From contig JABABV010000007.1 in NCBI GenBank assembly GCA_014238055.1, forward strand, positions 1 to 35,601: a stretch of 35,601 nucleotides of DNA, in the 5' to 3' direction. The notes beneath the pieces are model-generated. The model did no database searches. It was not told where the DNA came from and saw only the letters and a program-made list of their open reading frames with translations. This document shows, in pieces, positions 32,256 to 35,601 of this stretch (its first letter is position 1; every line of letters starts with the position of its first letter). The DNA comes from Mycoplasmatales bacterium. Lineage in GTDB: Bacteria > Bacillota_I > Bacilli_A > Mycoplasmatales > JABABV01. The translations under genes and the position numbers were made by a program.

Positions 32256-33851
32256 ATGGATCAAACAGAATTTGTAAACATAGAGACGCCAACAGTCACC
32301 GGTAAAAAAGATAAAATAGTCGAAACGAACTCTAAAAAAAATAAATATGGACTACCAACTGCAGTTTCACTAGTAGTTGGAATAATGATCGGAAGCGGAA
32401 TATTTTTAAAGAATAAAGATGTTATCGAAAATACTCATTCAGTAGCATTGTCATTGTTTTCATGGATCTTGGGTGGGATTGGTGTTTTATGTGCCGCTCT
32501 TGCCCTTATCGAAATAATCTCTGTTAAAACTAAAGATAACAATGATGGGATTATTAGTTGAGCTTCAGCTATGGTAGGTCGTAAATTTAGTAATATTGTA
32601 GCTTGGTTCTTTTTAATAATATATGTGCCAATAATTTATGCAACATTAGCGTGTTACGCCGCTAACTTTACAGCTAAATCTTTCCATTATGGAGAACATA
32701 ATTGGATCTTTCAATTCGGTTTATCAGTTATATTCTTTAGTTATTTCGTAATCGTAAATGCATTATGAAATAAACCAGGCAGATTATTTCAATTTTGATT
32801 AACTGTTTGTAAATTAATTCCTTTGTTTGTAATTATTCTAGTAGGACTTTTATCATTACATTCAGCTAAACATATCTTTGATCCAGTAACTAATGACACA
32901 GGCCATCCTTTAAAAGCTAATTATGGTGGGATCTTATTAGCTTTACCAGGAATTTTATTTGCTTTTGATGGTTTCTATTATGTCGCTAATACACGTCGCG
33001 ATATGAAGAATCCTAAAAAAACTTTACCAAGAGCAATCATTATCGGTATTACATTTGCGGCATTATTTTATGCTTTATTTTCAATTGCTATTTTTAGTAT
33101 TAACGGTTTAGAGCATCGTAATATCGCTCATGGTGCTGGTTCAGCTGACCATTATGCTGATTTAACGTTCGCTTCATGGTTTGCTAAATTTATTAATTAT
33201 ACAGTTATCTTAGCAACACTAGTTGGTCTTAACGGTTATACGATCGTTGGTTCAAGAATCATTAAAAGTTGTAGTGCTCGCTTCGACTTAAAATGAAATA
33301 AAGTTGTTCAAAAAGAAACTAAAAGCGGAGCTCCTTTAGGAGCTGGAATATTTGGATATATTAGTGGGATGATATTTTTAGTAGGAGCATTATTAATCGG
33401 AATGGTTTATGCTAAAGCTAAAGGTGATTATGCAACTGATGGATTTGTTAAGATTATTGATTTCTTATCAAATTGAGAAACGATAATAATGTTATTTATG
33501 ATTTCAGTAGTATTTTTATTTGGAATTATTAATCGTTTCAAAAACCGTGTTGGGGTTGAAAAGAAATGATATTTCATTCCAACAGCAGTCGTAGCTATTT
33601 TATTTTTCGTAATCGTACCTACTTCAAATATCGTTATGCGAGCAATTTGAGCTTGAGGTCCAGATAACGCCACTGATCATGCAAAAGCACTCCAAAATCA
33701 AATCTTAATGTATATTTTATTCGGTTTCTTATTGTTTACGATGATTGGAATGTGAATTAAAAATCATCCTAACTTTATCGACGATAAAAACAAAAAGGAA
33801 ATTAAAGTTTTAGAAGATAAAAATAAAAAAAACATTAATAAGAAAACATAG
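32256..33851 (+). CDS. APC-superfamily amino-acid permease (paralogue 3)
   Basis: 531 aa; TGA(Trp) several times. A 35-residue hydrophilic N-terminus precedes SLVVGIMIGSGIFLKN, the TM1 G-x-G-I-F substrate bend. Further signatures: LALPGILFAFDGFYYVAN and TLVGLNGYTIVGSRI. It is closer to the permeases at 33881 and 10781 than to the pair at 25246/28834. Ends with a Lys/Asp-rich tail. Preceded by leader B and its attenuator; ribosome site is weak (AAGAGG). 29 bases later begins another related permease, so the two are one transcript. Confidence 0.92.
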
Positions 33852-33880
33852 TTTTCAAAAAATAAAAAATGAGGTTTAAA

Positions 33881-35425
33881 ATGAAGACAGATAATAAAGA
33901 TAAAATTGAAATCGCCTCCAACACGAGTGGTGGGGTTTTAATTGATGAATCTAAAAATAAAAAATACGGTCTATTAACGGCAATATCTTTAGTAGTAGGA
34001 ATAATTATTGGGGGAGGAATCTTTCTAAAGAATGCTGGAGTTATTGCTCAAACACAATCAGTTATGTGAACTTTCATCGCTTGAATTGTTGGGGGAGTTG
34101 CAATTACTTGCGCCGCTCTTGCTTTTATGGAAATTATTTCTTCAGAAAAAGAAGGCAAAAATAATGGAATTGTTGGTTGAGCCGATAAAATGGTTGGTAA
34201 AAAATTTGGAAGTTTATTTTCATGATTTTTTCTAGTTATTTATGTAAGCGCAATTTATACGACGCTAGCATATTATGCAGCTACGTTTACAACTTCAGCT
34301 TTCGGAATGGAAAATCCCGCTTGATACGTCCACTTTCTAATAGCGGGAGGATTCTTAAGTTACTTCTTATTAGTTAATGGATTGTTTAATAAACCGGGAC
34401 AAATATTTCAATTATTTTTAACGATTTTCAAATTAATTCCTTTAATCATGATTATCTTATTTGGGATCTTTGGAAAATCTAGTTTTGATATTTTTGATTC
34501 AATTACGAATAATGGAAAGCCAATGGCTTCCAAAGGATTTTCGGGAATGATCTTAGCACTTCCAGGAGTTCTGTTTGCTTTTGATGGTTTCTATTACGTT
34601 GCTAACGCTAAAGGTGATATTAAAGATGCTGATCGTAATTTACCTAAAGCAATCTTAATTGGGATTTTATTTACAGCAATATTTTATGCTTTAATATCAC
34701 TAGCAGTATTTAGTATTAGTGATCCATCTACTAGAGATTTAGCTAATGGAGGAGGAACAGCTGACGCTTTTGCGAAAGCAACATTTTCACCATGATTTTC
34801 TAAATTTATTAGTTATACGATTATTATTGCAACTTTAGTTGGTCTTAACGGTTATACGATCGTAGGAACACGTTTAATTAAAACGTGTAGTAAACGTTTT
34901 AAAATACCGGGAATTAAATTATTACAAATTGATTCTAAAAACGGAGCTGCTCTAGGAGCTAGTATTTATGCTTTAATTTTATCGTTAATTTATTTAGCGA
35001 TCTCGGCTTTGATCGGAATTACAGTTTATGCTCATTTCTTACATAATAAAGATAGTTCTGCTTCGATGATTACGAATAGATCAGCTGGATTTGGTGAAGT
35101 TATTAACTTTATCTCTAATTGACAAACAGTAATTGTTTTAATTATGATTTCAATTTTATTCTTTTTTGGAATCGTAAATCGTTTCACTAAAAAAGTTGAT
35201 GTTAAAAAACAATGATATTTTTTACCAACAGCGATCATTTCGATTTTATTTTTCTTAGCGGTACCGATTTATTCAATAATACAAACTTCAATCGATGGTT
35301 GAGGTAAAGCTAATGATGGTGATTCGCGAACTTTAATTTATATCTTAATTGGGATAGTTGCTATCTTGTTAATGGGATTATTATTAAAGACGAAAAAAAC
35401 ACCAGAAAAACTAATCACTGAATAA
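33881..35425 (+). CDS. APC-superfamily amino-acid permease (paralogue 4)
   Basis: 514 aa, chosen start ATG 33881, with GAGGT 6 bases upstream; an earlier ATG at 33869 would add four residues but has no ribosome site. Motifs as in paralogue 3: SLVVGIIIGGGIFLKNAG, ALPGVLFAFDGFYYVANAKGD and ATLVGLNGYTIVGTR. It appears to be a tandem duplicate of paralogue 3. It ends before a strong terminator. With the permease at 10781 it forms one subfamily. Substrate unknown; likely uptake of an amino acid under the control of leader B. Confidence 0.93.
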
Positions 35426-35436
35426 TATTAATTTTT

Positions 35437-35469
35437 AAAAAATCAACTTTTAATGTAAGTTGATTTTTT
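35437..35469 (+). terminator. Intrinsic terminator after paralogue 4
   Basis: AAAAAATCAACTT (35437-35449) pairs with AAGTTGATTTTTT (35457-35469) over 13 bases with a 7-base loop. Ends the permease operon. Confidence 0.9.
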
Positions 35470-35488
35470 ATTTAAATTGTTGTTGTTG

Positions 35489-35522
35489 TATAATATTAAT
35501 ATAAGGAGAAATGATAATATAG
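35489..35522 (+). promoter_or_regulatory. Promoter and three-codon mini-ORF before the last gene
   Basis: TATAAT at 35489-35494 follows a TTGTTGTTG stretch; the -35 is weak. Then AAGGAG (35503-35508) and ATG-ATA-ATA-TAG (35511-35522) form a tiny ORF. A second AAGGAG (35543-35548) lies before the real start at 35557. The mini-ORF could be chance or a minimal leader; spacing from its ribosome site is only 2 bases, so probably weak. Confidence 0.45.
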
Positions 35523-35556
35523 TTAATTACTTTATCGACAATAAGGAGTCAATAAA

Positions 35557-35601
35557 ATGTTAAATAAAAAATTTATAAAACTTTTAAGTATAACTTTGAC
35601 G
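35557..35601 (+). CDS. Start of an exported protein or lipoprotein, cut by window end
   Basis: ATG at 35557 with AAGGAG 8 bases upstream; fifteen codons visible, MLNKKFIKLLSITLT, the basic start and hydrophobic rise of a signal peptide. The remainder, including any lipobox Cys, lies outside the window. Confidence 0.7.
   Translation, partial: MLNKKFIKLLSITLT

Overview
The window comes from a wall-less, AT-rich Mollicute (mycoplasma). Almost every long gene reads through in-frame TGA codons at places where the protein family has tryptophan, so TGA is decoded as Trp. The evidence is consistent across rnr, gyrA, gyrB, serS, dnaX, dnaA, dnaN and all the permeases. Lipoproteins carry lipobox cysteines, and no cell-wall or biosynthetic genes are visible. 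The order dnaN-gyrB-gyrA-serS resembles the Mycoplasma genitalium/pneumoniae lineage, but the genus cannot be fixed from the sequence alone.

Layout, left to right. 0-1.2 kb: 5' part of a surface lipoprotein gene (minus). 1.6-4.3 kb: rapZ-yvcK-whiA operon (plus). 4.3-7.8 kb: smpB, a dCMP-deaminase-like gene, rnr and secG (minus), an RNA and protein quality-control cluster. 7.9-9.4 kb: a Na+/Ca2+-exchanger-type antiporter (minus) and a small rhodanese (plus). 9.4-12.5 kb: a GH1 glycosidase homologue that has lost its catalytic nucleophile, an APC amino-acid permease and an Asn-rich leader peptide with a terminator (minus). 12.6-15.6 kb: an exonuclease-like protein, SRP RNA, tadA and dnaX (plus). 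15.6-24.2 kb: serS, gyrA, gyrB, dnaN and dnaA (minus), in gene order dnaA to serS reading leftward. 22.6-24.65 kb: the likely oriC, with DnaA-box-like sites on both sides of dnaA, a 34-bp all-A/T perfect palindrome and a 15-bp direct repeat. 24.65-25.1 kb: a ribbon-helix-helix protein with a lysine-rich histone-H1-like tail. 25.2-35.4 kb: an amino-acid scavenging region with an APC permease, a leucyl aminopeptidase (M17), a second APC permease, a lipoprotein (minus) and two further APC permeases. The window ends in the start of another exported protein.

The most interesting signal is a family of short Asn-rich leader peptides (36-39 codons). Each is followed by an intrinsic terminator and then by a scavenging gene: the aminopeptidase at 27438, the permease at 32256 and the permease at 12232. 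Leaders A (27121) and B (31989) share a near-consensus promoter with 18-bp spacer, an ATG only 9 nt past the -10 (so a nearly leaderless start), and a conserved early N-x-W-N-N block. In both, a downstream segment can pair either with codons about 7-13 of the leader or with the 5' arm of the terminator. This is the logic of ribosome-mediated transcription attenuation. It suggests that starvation for Asn and/or Trp (TGA codon 7) turns on peptide breakdown and amino-acid uptake. It is inferred from sequence and untested.

Other notable points: GyrA has Gln and Asn at both fluoroquinolone-contact positions; RapZ has a degraded P-loop; and the dnaX and serS stop codons abut inside a shared terminator hairpin.
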